From positions 60,446 through 124,445 of the forward strand of contig CACMPM010000002.1 in assembly GCA_902615625.1 (NCBI GenBank): a stretch of DNA of 64,000 bases, in the 5' to 3' direction. Each line of letters starts with the position of its first letter. Positions within the stretch are counted from its first letter, which is position 1. Of this stretch, positions 17,860-27,767 are shown piece after piece. A program made the position numbers and the translations under genes. The stretch is from an uncultured Alphaproteobacteria bacterium (GTDB lineage: Bacteria; Pseudomonadota; Alphaproteobacteria; HIMB59; GCA-002718135). The notes under the pieces are model-generated. The model had not been told where the DNA came from and ran no database searches. It worked only from the letters and a program-made list of their open reading frames with translations.

Positions 17860-18901
17860 GATTTTTTTGTAAAAAATTATTCCAATTTTTATAAAATATT
17901 TTTTCAGTTAAAGTATTTGAATAACCTTTTCCAATAAAATATTTGTATAAATTTTCAATTTTTGAAAGATCTGATATTTCATTAGGTACAACCGCACCAT
18001 CATAATCAGATCCAATTGCTACGTGATCTTCTCCTAAAAACTTAAGTAAATGATCACAATGTTCAACTATTGCATCTAAAGATGTTTCTGGAATCATTCT
18101 ACCATCTCTTCTTAAAAATGCTGTTGCAAAATTAATCCCAACAATTCCTTGGCTATTTTTAATAGTAGTTAACTGTTCATCAGTTAAATTTCTTGAGTGA
18201 TTTGTTATAAAATGAGCATTAGAATGAGTTGCCATTAGAGGCTGTTTACTAATTTTTGCTACATCATAAAATCCTTTTTGATTTAAATGAGATAAATCAA
18301 TTAAAATATGTTTTTCATCACATATTTTTACTAAATCTTTACCTAAATCAGTAAGGCCCTCACCTCTATCTGGACTACTTGGGTAACTAAATGGCACACC
18401 ATTTGCAAAGATATTATTTCTACTCCATACTAAACCAATTGATCTCAATCCTTTGTTATAAAGTTCATATAAATTTTTAAAATCTTTATCTATAGCTTCA
18501 GCACCTTCAATATGTAAAATAATTGCTATGTTATTATCAAGTATACATTCATTAATTTCTTTTCCAGAAGTGCATAATTTTATTTTATTATTAGACTGTA
18601 AAATTATATTATTTAAAATAGAAATCATTTCATTTGTTGCATTTTTTGCATAAGTTTGATCAATTTTATTTGGTAAAGGAAAATCATATTTTTCATTGAT
18701 CATTCTTTTAAAAAAATCATCATCTGGTTCTTCATTTGGAACGAATATTGCAAAAAAACCACCGCAGAAATTAGATTTTAAAATTTTTGGAAAATCTATG
18801 TGACAAAAATCATTGCCATTGAAAAATTCTTTAGCTGAGTCTTTATTTTTTTCAAAATAAAATTTCAGTAAAACATCATTATGTCCATCAAAGTATTTCA
18901 T
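17852..18901 (-). CDS. Membrane dipeptidase family protein (peptidase M19)
   Basis: The 349-residue protein starts YFDGHNDVLL, the first zinc-ligand pair H-x-D. It then has ILHIEGAEA with the bridging Glu, LIDLSHLNQKGFYDV, MATHSNAHFITNHSRN and HVAIGSDYDGA near the C-terminus, all in the renal-dipeptidase order. It hydrolyses dipeptides, including those with a D-amino acid at the C-terminal side, and some relatives act on beta-lactam rings. No signal peptide is visible, so it is cytoplasmic. It overlaps the upstream FAD oxidoreductase by 14 bases and is probably co-translated with it. Confidence 0.9.
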   Translation of the reverse strand: MKYFDGHNDVLLKFYFEKNKDSAKEFFNGNDFCHIDFPKILKSNFCGGFFAIFVPNEEPDDDFFKRMINEKYDFPLPNKIDQTYAKNATNEMISILNNIILQSNNKIKLCTSGKEINECILDNNIAIILHIEGAEAIDKDFKNLYELYNKGLRSIGLVWSRNNIFANGVPFSYPSSPDRGEGLTDLGKDLVKICDEKHILIDLSHLNQKGFYDVAKISKQPLMATHSNAHFITNHSRNLTDEQLTTIKNSQGIVGINFATAFLRRDGRMIPETSLDAIVEHCDHLLKFLGEDHVAIGSDYDGAVVPNEISDLSKIENLYKYFIGKGYSNTLTEKIFYKNWNNFLQKNLI

Positions 18902-19991
18902 TTCTTATTCGTTTTATACTAATATTATTAAGTGTTGAATTATCAATTAAAAAAACATTTTTTTTATTTAAAATAATATTAGCCGATATTTTTGCTAGTG
19001 CTGGAGATGTTTGTATTCCATATCCACCTTGTGCAACAAGCCAAAAAAAATTTTTATTTGAATTTTCATATCCTATAACAGGTGATTTATCTTTAACAAA
19101 AGTTCTTAATCCTGACCATTTATTATCAATATGATTAAACTTAAATTTAGTTGCTTTTTGTATACGATCTATACCTATAGCTATATCTAAATCATCAGGA
19201 TGACAATCATGAGGGTAACTAGGTGTTTCATCAGCTGGTGAAGCATAAATTTGATCATTTTGATCTTTAAAATAAAATTTCTCTTCTATGTCAGCTACTA
19301 GAGGACAGTTGCTATCTATTTTTATATTTTGTGGTTTAAAAACAAATACTGTTCTTATTTTAGGAACTACATTGACTGGTTTGATTTTAAACAACTTTGC
19401 AACTTCATCAGCCCAAGCACCAGAAGCATTTACAATAATATCAGATGATATTTCATTATTTAATATCCATTTATTATTTTTATATTCAACTAGATTAATA
19501 TCAAAGTCAGTAAATATAAATCCATCATTTTTATTATATTGCTTCCTATAATATTCATATAAATTATTAACATCAATCTCAGATGCATTAATATCAATAA
19601 CAGAATTGTTAACATAATCTTCATTTAAGCAATTAGCTAATTTAATTGTTTCATTTTTGCTTAATAATTCTAACTTTACTTTATGTTTATGTTGATTATA
19701 AAAATCTTCTACAATAGTTTTTTGTTTATTATTCCCAATAAACATTACGCCTTTTTTCTTTAAAAAAAGATTAAAATTGTCATAAAAAAATTTTTTTGAA
19801 ATTTTTGTTAATTCTATAATTGCATCGTTGCCGTAACTCTCAATAAAAAAAGCAAAAGATCTGCCAGTTGAGTGATAACTTAGTTGTTTTTCCTTTTCAA
19901 TTATTGCTACTTTTCTTTCTTTGCTAATTATGGAACCAAGTGAAATACCAGCAATTCCAGAACCAATAATTATTATATCATAATGTTTCAT
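18888..19991 (-). CDS. FAD-dependent amine/amino-acid oxidoreductase (DAO family)
   Basis: The 367-residue protein has the dinucleotide-binding GSGIAGISLG at about residues 9-18. It has a STGRSFAFF segment near the flavin, VNASGAWADEVAKLF and the C-terminal WLVAQGGYGIQTSPALAKI, matching the DAO superfamily (glycine, sarcosine and D-amino-acid oxidases or dehydrogenases). It likely deaminates a secondary or D-amino acid released by the adjacent M19 dipeptidase. The substrate is inferred only from that neighbour. Confidence 0.88.
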   Translation of the reverse strand: MKHYDIIIIGSGIAGISLGSIISKERKVAIIEKEKQLSYHSTGRSFAFFIESYGNDAIIELTKISKKFFYDNFNLFLKKKGVMFIGNNKQKTIVEDFYNQHKHKVKLELLSKNETIKLANCLNEDYVNNSVIDINASEIDVNNLYEYYRKQYNKNDGFIFTDFDINLVEYKNNKWILNNEISSDIIVNASGAWADEVAKLFKIKPVNVVPKIRTVFVFKPQNIKIDSNCPLVADIEEKFYFKDQNDQIYASPADETPSYPHDCHPDDLDIAIGIDRIQKATKFKFNHIDNKWSGLRTFVKDKSPVIGYENSNKNFFWLVAQGGYGIQTSPALAKISANIILNKKNVFLIDNSTLNNISIKRIRNEIL

Positions 19992-20036
19992 ATAATTTTA
20001 TTTCAAATATAATTAATTTATTCTATTAATATTATT

Positions 20037-20975
20037 ATGAAATTAGATATAAAGTCAATTCACTCAGAACACCATCATTATGGTTGGAGTAATAAAAATG
20101 AACCAAAAGCAATAATAAAAAATGATCAACTTATAGAATTAGAAACAATTGACTCATCAGGTGGTCAATTAAATAATTTATCAACTATTGAAGACATTAA
20201 AAATTTAGATTTTTCAAAAGTAAATCCTGTAACTGGACCTATGTATATTGAAAATTCAGAACCAGGAGACACTGTAGAAATTTCAATAGAGAAATTTGAA
20301 ACATCTGGATGGGGTTGGACTGCTAATATACCAGGCTTTGGTTTATTAAGTGATCAATTTAAAGATCCTGCAATCAATATTTGGAAATATAATAAAAGCA
20401 ATCCTGTTGATAGTTTATTTTCAAATTTTGCTTCAATACCATTGAAACCATTTGTTGGAACAATAGGTTTAGCACCTAAAGAAGAGGGTGTATTAAGTGT
20501 TGTTCCACCAAGAAATTTTGGTGGTAATCTTGATATCAAAGAGGTGTATGAAGGTACAAAACTTTACTTACCTGTGCAAGTAAGTGGAAGTTTACTTTCT
20601 CTTGGAGACACGCATGCCGCTCAAGGAGATGGTGAAGTTTGCGGAACAGCAATTGAAAGTCCTATGAAAGTCTTAATAAAAACTAAATTACACAAAAATA
20701 AAAAAATTGATTCACCATTTTTAGAAACCAATCATACACCTTTGCTAAAAAAAAATATTGGATCATTTATAACTACTGGAATTGGTGAAGATTTATATGT
20801 TGCATCTAAAGAAGCTGTTTCACGAATGATAGATTATTTAACTAAAAATATAAAAATAAAAGATATAGATGCATATATGCTTTGTAGTGTAGCTGGTAAT
20901 TTAAAAATAAGTGAAATAGTAGATGTGCCTAACTGGGTAGTTAGTTTTGAGATTTCTAAATCAATTTTTGATTGA
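20037..20975 (+). CDS. Acetamidase/formamidase family protein
   Basis: The 312-residue protein matches the FmdA/AmdA family: NPVTGPMYIENSEPGDTVEI, the GLLSDQF stretch, a PPRNFGGNLD loop and the signature GDTHAAQGDGEVCGTAIE at about residue 190. These enzymes hydrolyse short aliphatic amides such as formamide to ammonia and acid. The gene ends exactly where the convergent M20 hydrolase gene ends. In this neighbourhood it is one more enzyme that frees ammonia from simple organic nitrogen. Confidence 0.9.
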   Translation: MKLDIKSIHSEHHHYGWSNKNEPKAIIKNDQLIELETIDSSGGQLNNLSTIEDIKNLDFSKVNPVTGPMYIENSEPGDTVEISIEKFETSGWGWTANIPGFGLLSDQFKDPAINIWKYNKSNPVDSLFSNFASIPLKPFVGTIGLAPKEEGVLSVVPPRNFGGNLDIKEVYEGTKLYLPVQVSGSLLSLGDTHAAQGDGEVCGTAIESPMKVLIKTKLHKNKKIDSPFLETNHTPLLKKNIGSFITTGIGEDLYVASKEAVSRMIDYLTKNIKIKDIDAYMLCSVAGNLKISEIVDVPNWVVSFEISKSIFD

Positions 20976-22196
20976 TTATTCTTTTAGTAATTCTTTTGTA
21001 ACATTATAAAGTAAATTTAATCCTTTTTTTATATCACTTTTTTTTGTATTTTCTTTACTATCATGACTTATTCCTTTTTCACTTGGCACAAAAATCATTG
21101 AAGTAGGGCATATATTTGCTAACATTTGAGCGTCATGGCCAGCACCACTAAATAATTCAAGATAAGTATATTTCAGTTTTTTTGATTTATTTATTATTAC
21201 TTTGTTAATTTTTTTATTAAATTTAACAGAAGGAAAATTAACTAATTTTTCTATTTTATATTTTATATTGTTAGCTAAACATAATTCTTTTATTTTTATA
21301 TTTAAATTATTCTCAAATTGAACTAGTTTTTTATCATTTGGATTCCGTATATCTAAAGTAAATTCAATTTTATTTGCAATAACATTTACTTGATTAGGCT
21401 CAATATTTAATGATCCTATTGTTATCATTTGCTGATTTCTATCACTTTTCAAAGAATTTATATAACTACTTACTTCTCCAAAAACTTTAATTGGATCTCT
21501 CCTATTACTCATAGGAGTAGTCCCTGCATGATTCGATTTTCCATATAAGACAACTTTTAACCAAGTAATAGCCTGAACTCCTTTGACTATACCAATATTT
21601 TTTTTCTCGATATCTAAAATTGGACCTTGCTCAATATGTAATTCTAAAAACATTTTAGGTTTAAAAAATAATTGTTTTTCTTTTCCTAAATATTTAATTT
21701 TTTTTAATGCATCTTTGATAGTTATATTATTATTGTCTTTAATATTATAAATTTTATTTATATTTTCTCTTTTAGTAAATGACCAACTTCCCATCATATC
21801 TGGAGTAAACCTAACACCTTCTTCATTAGTAAATATTGCTATACCAATTGGTTTATTGGTTATATTGTTCTTAATTAACGTTTCTAATACTTCTAATGCA
21901 CCAATTACACCTAATGATCCATCAAATCTTCCTGCATTTCTAACTGTATCAATATGTGAACCAAGTAAAAGAGGTTTGGTATTTTTCTTAAAATTATAAA
22001 AACCAAAAATATTACCTATATTATCAATTTTGATTGTAAGATTAAGATTTTTCATCCATTTAATTATCTTATCCCTAGCTATTTTATCTTCTAGTGTAAG
22101 CGCAATTCTATTAATATTTATTTTTTCAAAAGATTTATTTTTCAAATTATTAATATCTTCTAAGCGTTTAAAAAATCTTTTAAAATTTATAGCCAT
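20976..22196 (-). CDS. M20 family N-carbamoyl-amino-acid hydrolase / allantoate amidohydrolase
   Basis: The 406-residue protein has the metal ligand motifs of the HyuC/AllC group: LLGSHIDTVRNAGRFDGSLG, FTNEEGVRF, ELHIEQGP and the C-terminal SGAGHDAQMLA. These enzymes cleave N-carbamoyl amino acids or allantoate, releasing CO2 and ammonia (or urea derivatives). It is the natural next step after hydantoin ring opening by the HyuA proteins, which gives N-carbamoyl compounds. Exact substrate choice between carbamoyl amino acid and allantoate cannot be made here. Confidence 0.88.
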   Translation of the reverse strand: MAINFKRFFKRLEDINNLKNKSFEKININRIALTLEDKIARDKIIKWMKNLNLTIKIDNIGNIFGFYNFKKNTKPLLLGSHIDTVRNAGRFDGSLGVIGALEVLETLIKNNITNKPIGIAIFTNEEGVRFTPDMMGSWSFTKRENINKIYNIKDNNNITIKDALKKIKYLGKEKQLFFKPKMFLELHIEQGPILDIEKKNIGIVKGVQAITWLKVVLYGKSNHAGTTPMSNRRDPIKVFGEVSSYINSLKSDRNQQMITIGSLNIEPNQVNVIANKIEFTLDIRNPNDKKLVQFENNLNIKIKELCLANNIKYKIEKLVNFPSVKFNKKINKVIINKSKKLKYTYLELFSGAGHDAQMLANICPTSMIFVPSEKGISHDSKENTKKSDIKKGLNLLYNVTKELLKE

Positions 22197-22309
22197 CTTT
22201 TCTTATAAACTTGTTAGTTATTGTATAATTATTATTTAATGGTAATTATTTTTATCAGGTTTAATTAAAGGAGCAATTAAATAAATTTTTAAGTTTAAAG
22301 GAGATAAAA

Positions 22310-22594
22310 ATGACTGTGGCAAGAATAACAACTATTAATTTCAAATCTAAAGAAGATGCCGATGAATCTATTAAAGATTATTCAGAAAAAGCACCAAGTG
22401 AATTTCCAGAAGCACATCAATTATTACAAATTCGTGCAAGTGATACAACTGTAATGGCGGTTTCTTTATATGCTGATAATGATGCAATGGAGCGAGCTTC
22501 AGCTGCTAGATCTAAAAGAATGAGTAATAATGAAAAAACATTTGATGTTGTAGATACAAAGACTGGTGAAGTAACATTGAATCATAAAAATTAA
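22310..22594 (+). CDS. Small protein, probable dimeric alpha+beta barrel, 94 aa
   Basis: A strong AAAGGAGAT ribosome site at about 22299-22307 precedes the ATG. The 94-residue protein alternates a beta strand (VARITTINF), helix (KEDADESIKDYSEKAP), strand (HQLLQIRAS), strand (TVMAVSLYA) and helix (DNDAMERASAAR). This is the pattern of the antibiotic-biosynthesis-monooxygenase/stress-responsive barrel fold. I do not recognise a specific family. It sits alone between the M20 gene and the tRNA. Confidence 0.6.
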   Translation: MTVARITTINFKSKEDADESIKDYSEKAPSEFPEAHQLLQIRASDTTVMAVSLYADNDAMERASAARSKRMSNNEKTFDVVDTKTGEVTLNHKN

Positions 22595-22601
22595 ATTAGG
22601 A

Positions 22602-22678
22602 GTGCCCGTAGCTCAGTAGGATAGAGCACCAGATTCCTAATCTGGGGGCCGCATGTTCGAATCATGCCGGGCACGCCA
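22602..22678 (+). tRNA. tRNA-Arg (anticodon CCU)
   Basis: Acceptor stem GTGCCCG (22602-22608) pairs with CGGGCAC, followed by G and an encoded CCA ending at 22678. The D-arm has GCTC...GAGC. The anticodon stem CCAGA/TCTGG encloses the loop TTCCTAA, with anticodon CCT at 22636-22638. The T-arm has GTTCGAATC. It reads the rare codon AGG. The following gene starts only 3 bases after the CCA. Confidence 0.96.
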
Positions 22679-22681
22679 TAG

Positions 22682-23449
22682 ATGACATATAAATTTACAA
22701 ATGCAATTGTTAGAAAACCAAATAAGAGTATTCATAATGCATTGAGTTCACAGTATTTACATCCAAGTTATGAAAAAATATTAGAGATACATAAAAATTA
22801 TATAACTGCCATTAAAGAAGCAGGATTAAATACAATTTTATTAGATAGCTTAGAAAAATATCCGGACAGTATTTTTGTTGAAGATCCTGCTCTTATCTTC
22901 AAAAATAATATTATTATATTAAAACCAAGCGAATTTACACGAAAGGATGAGGCAATAATAATTAAAAAAGAAATAAGTAAATACTTTGAAAAAATTTTTG
23001 TTGTTGAAAAGGGTGCAATAGAAGGTGGAGATATATTAAATATTAATAATCATTTTATTATAGGTTTATCAAATAGAACTGATAAATTAGGGGCAGAAAA
23101 TTTATCTAATATACTTATCTCACTTGGTGCTACTGTGGAAGTATGTCAAACACCAAAAGATATTCTTCATTTTAAGTCTGAATGCAGTTTATTGGATGAT
23201 GATATAATTTTAGTAAGTAATAGAATGTCTAAATTAGATTATTTAAAAAAAAATTATAAATTAATTGAATTACCTTTAGGTGAAGAAAATGCAGCTAACT
23301 GTATTAGAATTAATAATAAATTATTAATTCCAGATGGTTTTAATAAAACTGAGGAAATTTTATCTAAAAATTTTAATATCATTAAAATTAATATTGATGA
23401 AATATCAATGGTTGATGCGGGTTTAAGTTGTATGAGTCTTAGATGGTAA
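22682..23449 (+). CDS. Dimethylarginine dimethylaminohydrolase (DDAH) family
   Basis: The 255-residue protein has the guanidino-modifying fold: FVEDPALIF, EGGDIL, HFKSECSLLDDDIIL with the catalytic His near 162, GEENAANCI and the C-terminal active-site Cys in DAGLSCMSLRW (Cys about 250). DDAH converts N-omega-methylated arginines to citrulline plus methylamine or dimethylamine. The released methylamine would be a nitrogen and carbon source. It overlaps the next gene by 7 bases (ATGGTAA). Confidence 0.88.
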   Translation: MTYKFTNAIVRKPNKSIHNALSSQYLHPSYEKILEIHKNYITAIKEAGLNTILLDSLEKYPDSIFVEDPALIFKNNIIILKPSEFTRKDEAIIIKKEISKYFEKIFVVEKGAIEGGDILNINNHFIIGLSNRTDKLGAENLSNILISLGATVEVCQTPKDILHFKSECSLLDDDIILVSNRMSKLDYLKKNYKLIELPLGEENAANCIRINNKLLIPDGFNKTEEILSKNFNIIKINIDEISMVDAGLSCMSLRW

Positions 23450-24114
23450 AAAACTTTATTTACATATTAAAACTTAAAAAAATCCCCAAATTATACTGGA
23501 GCTCTCCTTATGAATATAATCTTAAACCAAAAAAAATAACAATTTTTTATTTAATTTTAGGACTTATACTCTTCGGCTTTGGTGAAGCGTTATTAATCAC
23601 TGCAAATTTGGGAGTTTCACCTTGGTTTGTGTTACATCAGGGATTAGCGTTTAAAACTGGTTACACAATAGGTATTACAACATTTTTTGTAAGTATTGCA
23701 GTATTATTGATTTGGTTTCCACTAAAACAAAAACCGGGCATTGGAACAATATTAAATGCTATTTTAATTTCTGTGATTTTGGATCTTTCATTAATCTATC
23801 TTCCTTATCCAAAGGATTTCATATTTCAATTTATACAGGTATTAATTGGTATTTTCATAATAGGTATTGGAAGTGGTTTTTATTTAGCTGCAAATTTAGG
23901 ACCTGGTCCAAGAGATGGACTCATGACTGGCTTAAATAAACAAACTAATTTTTCAATTTCATTTATTAGAACATTACTTGAACTATCTGCAGTGGGTATA
24001 GGATTTTTTTTAGGTGGAAAAGTTGGAATTGGAACACTGATATACGCAATAGGAATAGGTTTTTCAGTATCTTTAGGTTTATTTTTTGTTGGTAAAATTT
24101 ATAGGAAAAATTAA
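23443..24114 (+). CDS. YczE/YyaS-like integral membrane protein
   Basis: The 223-residue protein has five to six hydrophobic helices after a basic N-terminal 30 residues. It shows FGFGEALLITANLGVSPWFV, LKQKPGIGTILNAI and the repeat-like AANLGPGPRDGLMTGL, the pattern of YczE/YyaS membrane proteins of unknown function. Being translationally coupled to DDAH it could move the amine product, but this is only a neighbourhood guess. Confidence 0.78.
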   Translation: MVKNFIYILKLKKIPKLYWSSPYEYNLKPKKITIFYLILGLILFGFGEALLITANLGVSPWFVLHQGLAFKTGYTIGITTFFVSIAVLLIWFPLKQKPGIGTILNAILISVILDLSLIYLPYPKDFIFQFIQVLIGIFIIGIGSGFYLAANLGPGPRDGLMTGLNKQTNFSISFIRTLLELSAVGIGFFLGGKVGIGTLIYAIGIGFSVSLGLFFVGKIYRKN

Positions 24115-24165
24115 ATTTAACTATTATTTATTAATAATTTTAATCTTAAACCATTAAGTATTTTA

Positions 24166-24193
24166 TTTTCATAAATTTTGTTTCGATTATACT
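24166..24193 (+). promoter_or_regulatory. Weak candidate promoter upstream of ure operon
   Basis: TATACT at 24188-24193 lies 14 bases before the ureD start, with a poor -35 match TTTTCA at 24166-24171 (16-base spacer). The short distance would leave a very short leader. I see no NtrC or NtcA-like palindrome. Confidence 0.25.
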
Positions 24194-24206
24194 TAATTGA
24201 ACAATA

Positions 24207-25001
24207 ATGGACAAACTACTGCAAAGATCAAATGGAAAAATAAATATAGAATTACTAGATAATGATTTTTCAAAATTTTTTCAAAGTGGTTGTTGTAAAA
24301 TCTTAAATCCAAAAAATTATAATGAATTTAAAGAATTAGTTTTAATTAATACGGCAGGAGGCATTACTTGTAATGACAATATTGATATTAACGCTAATAT
24401 CAATAATTCTAAACTAAGTATTTGTACACAAGCTGCAGAAAAAATTTATGCAGGAATTGGTGACCCTGCTAGAGTAGAAATAAATATCAATTTAAATAAT
24501 TCTACTATGTATTGGTTACCAAAAGAATTAATTTTATTTGATAATGCAAAATTAAGAAGAAATATCAATATTAATCTATCAGATAATTCTAATTTGATTT
24601 TTTGTGAAACAACAATTTTTGGAAGAAAAGCAATGTCTGAAAAAATTAAAAATATTTCTTTTTCTGATCAATGGAAAATTTATTCAAATTCTTCCATAAA
24701 GCATTTTGAAGCAATTAATATTAAAGGATCAACGATTGATAATTTCAAAAACAATTACACTTTTTCTAATCAATCATCTTTATCAACAATTTTAATTTTT
24801 GGTGATATTGTTCATCAACTAGAGTCTGTATTAAGAAAAGTTAAAAAAAACTTAGAAAATCACTTTTGTGAAATGACAAAATTTGATGATAAAATTATCA
24901 TTAGATGTTTAGCAGATGATAATTATGATTTAAAAAAAACACTAAATATTATTATGAAAAATGTAATAAATGATAAACTACCAAAAAGTTGGGATCTATA
25001 A
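24207..25001 (+). CDS. ureD: Urease accessory protein UreD
   Basis: The 264-residue protein has the UreD/UreH pattern: LINTAGGITCNDNI early, then CTQAAEKIYAG, and YWLPKELILFDNAKLRRN. UreD forms the scaffold on the urease apoenzyme with UreF and UreG for nickel delivery. It is the first gene of a complete, gapless ureDABCEFG operon; ureA begins on the base after its stop codon. The protein is shorter and more divergent at its C-terminus than well-studied UreD proteins. Confidence 0.92.
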   Translation: MDKLLQRSNGKINIELLDNDFSKFFQSGCCKILNPKNYNEFKELVLINTAGGITCNDNIDINANINNSKLSICTQAAEKIYAGIGDPARVEININLNNSTMYWLPKELILFDNAKLRRNININLSDNSNLIFCETTIFGRKAMSEKIKNISFSDQWKIYSNSSIKHFEAINIKGSTIDNFKNNYTFSNQSSLSTILIFGDIVHQLESVLRKVKKNLENHFCEMTKFDDKIIIRCLADDNYDLKKTLNIIMKNVINDKLPKSWDL

Positions 25002-25304
25002 ATGAAATTAACACCAAGAGAAAAAGATAAGTTGATGGTCAGTATGGCAGCTAATGTTGCTAGAAAACGTCTAGAAAGAGGTGTTAAACTTAATTATCCA
25101 GAAGCTATAGCGTTGATAACAGATTTTGTCATAGAAGGTGCAAGAGATGGAAAAATGGTATCAGAATTAATGGAAACAGGAGCTTACGTAATAAAAAAAG
25201 AAGATTGTATGGATGGTATTCCAGATATGATTCCAGAAGTACAAGTTGAAGCTACATTTCCAGATGGAACAAAATTAGTAACAGTACATAAACCGATTAG
25301 ATAA
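25002..25304 (+). CDS. ureA: Urease gamma subunit
   Basis: The 100-residue protein is full length for UreA and contains [20 protein letters not shown] and [20 protein letters not shown], then [20 protein letters not shown]. It is part of the cytoplasmic urease that hydrolyses urea to ammonia and carbamate. Its stop overlaps the ureB start (TAATG at 25302-25306). Confidence 0.97.
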   Translation: MKLTPREKDKLMVSMAANVARKRLERGVKLNYPEAIALITDFVIEGARDGKMVSELMETGAYVIKKEDCMDGIPDMIPEVQVEATFPDGTKLVTVHKPIR

Positions 25305-25612
25305 TGAAACCTGGAGAAATAATAACAAAGCAAAATAGTGATATTAATTTGAACGATGAAAGACAATCAATAACTTTAAAAGTTTCAAATAGTGGAGATC
25401 GACCAATTCAAGTTGGTAGTCATTATCATTTTGCCGAAACAAATGAATATTTAAAATTTGATAGAGAAAAATCAAATGGTATGCGTTTAGATATACCATC
25501 TGGCACAGCTGTTCGGTTTGAACCTGGTCAATCAAAAGATGTAGAATTAATTCAAATTAGAGGAAATAGAAAGATATTTGGTTTTAATAAAAAAGTTATG
25601 GGTAAATTATAA
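25304..25612 (+). CDS. ureB: Urease beta subunit
   Basis: The 102-residue protein starts [17 protein letters not shown] and carries [21 protein letters not shown] and [19 protein letters not shown], the classical UreB features. It is a separate subunit, not fused to UreA as in Helicobacter. It is coupled by TAATG to both neighbours. Confidence 0.97.
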   Translation: MKPGEIITKQNSDINLNDERQSITLKVSNSGDRPIQVGSHYHFAETNEYLKFDREKSNGMRLDIPSGTAVRFEPGQSKDVELIQIRGNRKIFGFNKKVMGKL

Positions 25613-27318
25613 TGAAAAAAATAAAAAGAGAAGCTTATGCCGATATGTATGGGCCAACAACTGGTGATAAAGTTAGACTTGCTGATACTGAATTATTTAT
25701 TGAAGTGGAAAAAGATTTAACAACTTATGGAGAAGAGGTAAAATTTGGTGGAGGAAAAGTTATTAGAGATGGAATGGGACAATCTCAAGTATCTCGCAAA
25801 TACGGTGCTGTTGATACAGTTATAACAAATGCCTTAATAGTAGATGTAAATGGAATTTATAAAGCTGATATTGGTCTTAAGGATGGCTTAATTAATGAAA
25901 TTGGTAAGGCTGGTAATCCAGATACACAACCTAATGTAAATATTATTATTGGACCTGGAACAGAAATAATTGCTGGTGAAGGCAAAATTATAACAGCTGG
26001 TGGTTTTGATAGTCATATTCATTTTATTTGTCCTCAACAAATAGATGATGCACTTCATTCTGGTATTACAACTATGTTGGGAGGAGGAACTGGTCCTGCA
26101 CATGGTACTTTAGCTACTACAGTTACACCTGGACCATGGCATATAGAGAAAATGATACAATCAGCAGATGCTTTTTCCATGAACTTAGCTTTTGCAGGAA
26201 AAGGAAATAGTTCTTTACCTAAAGCTCTTGAAGAACAAGTAATTGCCGGTGCATCTTCATTAAAACTACATGAAGATTGGGGTACAACTCCCGCAGCAAT
26301 AGATAATTGTTTAAATGTAGCTGATGACCATGATATCCAAGTTATGATTCACACAGATACATTAAATGAAAGTGGTTTTGTGGAAAGCACAATTAAAGCA
26401 ATTAATGGAAGAACAATTCATGCTTTTCATACTGAAGGAGCTGGTGGTGGTCATGCACCTGATATTATAAAAGTTTGTGGTGAACAATATGTTATTCCTT
26501 CTTCTACTAACCCAACAAGACCTTACACGGTAAATACAGTTGAAGAACATTTAGATATGTTAATGGTTTGTCATCACTTGGATAAATCAATACCTGAAGA
26601 TGTTGCTTTTGCTGAAAGTCGTATTCGAAAAGAAACAATTGCAGCAGAAGATATACTGCATGACATGGGTGCTTTTTCAATTATTGCTTCTGATAGTCAA
26701 GCTATGGGTCGTGTTGGTGAGGTTATTATTAGAACATGGCAAACAGCACATAAAATGAAAGTTCAACGTGGACAATTAAAAGAAGAGCAGGGTGATAACG
26801 ACAATGTAAGAGTTAAAAGATACATTGCTAAATATACAATTAATCCTGCAATTGCCCATGGTATTTCCGAACATATTGGAAGTGTTGAAAAAAATAAACG
26901 TGCTGATATTGTTATTTGGGATACTGCCTTTTTTGGCGTTAAACCTGAAATGGTTTTACAAGGTGGAAGTATTGCTTGCGCACAAATGGGTGATCCTAAT
27001 GCATCTATACCAACACCACAACCAGTGTACTCAAGACCAATGTTTTCTTCCTTTGGAAAATCATTAGAAAAATCTACTGTCACTTTTGTAAGTAAAGTTT
27101 GTTTAGATAAATCTTCATTTAAAAACTCTGGTGTAAGTAAATCTTTGTTACCCGTTAAAAATATTAGAAAAATTTCTAAAAAAGACATGATATTAAATGA
27201 TTATTGTCCAAAAATAGAAGTTAATCCAGAAACCTATGAAGTTTTAGCAGATGGTGAGTTAATTACTTGCGAGCCAGCCAAAACATTACCGTTGGCTCAA
27301 CGTTATTTCATGTATTAA
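25612..27318 (+). CDS. ureC: Urease alpha (catalytic) subunit
   Basis: The 568-residue protein is full length. It keeps the nickel ligands His135 and His137 (SHIHF), the carbamylated Lys at 218 ([10 protein letters not shown]), the His pair in [12 protein letters not shown] and [15 protein letters not shown], the flap His in VCHHLDKS and the catalytic Asp in [14 protein letters not shown]. All active-site residues appear present, so the enzyme should be functional when supplied with nickel. Confidence 0.98.
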   Translation: MKKIKREAYADMYGPTTGDKVRLADTELFIEVEKDLTTYGEEVKFGGGKVIRDGMGQSQVSRKYGAVDTVITNALIVDVNGIYKADIGLKDGLINEIGKAGNPDTQPNVNIIIGPGTEIIAGEGKIITAGGFDSHIHFICPQQIDDALHSGITTMLGGGTGPAHGTLATTVTPGPWHIEKMIQSADAFSMNLAFAGKGNSSLPKALEEQVIAGASSLKLHEDWGTTPAAIDNCLNVADDHDIQVMIHTDTLNESGFVESTIKAINGRTIHAFHTEGAGGGHAPDIIKVCGEQYVIPSSTNPTRPYTVNTVEEHLDMLMVCHHLDKSIPEDVAFAESRIRKETIAAEDILHDMGAFSIIASDSQAMGRVGEVIIRTWQTAHKMKVQRGQLKEEQGDNDNVRVKRYIAKYTINPAIAHGISEHIGSVEKNKRADIVIWDTAFFGVKPEMVLQGGSIACAQMGDPNASIPTPQPVYSRPMFSSFGKSLEKSTVTFVSKVCLDKSSFKNSGVSKSLLPVKNIRKISKKDMILNDYCPKIEVNPETYEVLADGELITCEPAKTLPLAQRYFMY

Positions 27319-27319
27319 A

Positions 27320-27766
27320 ATGCAAACTTCTTTAAAAATAATTTATCACAATCATAATAATAAAGATTTATTGGATGAAATTTCATTATCCTATGAAGAA
27401 AGATTTATTCGTAGAAAAAAACTTATAGCAAATAATGGTACTGAATTTTTAGTTAATCTTGAAGAAACAGTAAGTGTTGATGAAAATCATTTTTTTGAAT
27501 TAGAAAATGGTAAAATAATTAAAGTATTATCTAAGGAAGAAAATTTAATTGAAATAACGGGTGATAATTTAAAGCAAATCATATGGCATATAGGAAATAG
27601 ACATCTACCGTGTCAAATTGAAGAAAATAGAATTCTTATTCAAGATGATGCTGTAATTCTTGATATGATTTTAAAATTACATGGAAATGTAAAAAAAGTT
27701 TTTGAAAAATTTAAACCAGAGGGTGGTGCTTATGGTATGGGTAGAACACACAGCCACAAACATTAA
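27320..27766 (+). CDS. ureE: Urease accessory protein UreE (nickel chaperone)
   Basis: The 148-residue protein has the UreE peptide-binding start, and IIWHIGNRHLPCQIE with the conserved His of the metal site. Its C-terminal tail is short and ends GRTHSHKH, with three histidines instead of the long His-rich tails of some species. This suggests nickel delivery but little nickel storage. It lies one base after ureC. Confidence 0.93.
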   Translation: MQTSLKIIYHNHNNKDLLDEISLSYEERFIRRKKLIANNGTEFLVNLEETVSVDENHFFELENGKIIKVLSKEENLIEITGDNLKQIIWHIGNRHLPCQIEENRILIQDDAVILDMILKLHGNVKKVFEKFKPEGGAYGMGRTHSHKH

Positions 27767-27767
27767 A

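Noticed and set aside
22602..22678. tRNA-Arg as integration site of an element
   Set aside because: No second copy of the tRNA 3' end is visible in the window, the recombinase is 37 kb away, and the following genes look like metabolic core or accessory enzymes.
26763..27188. Long open frame antisense to ureC
   Set aside because: It lies wholly inside the intact, highly conserved ureC gene on the other strand and has no ribosome site or recognisable motif.
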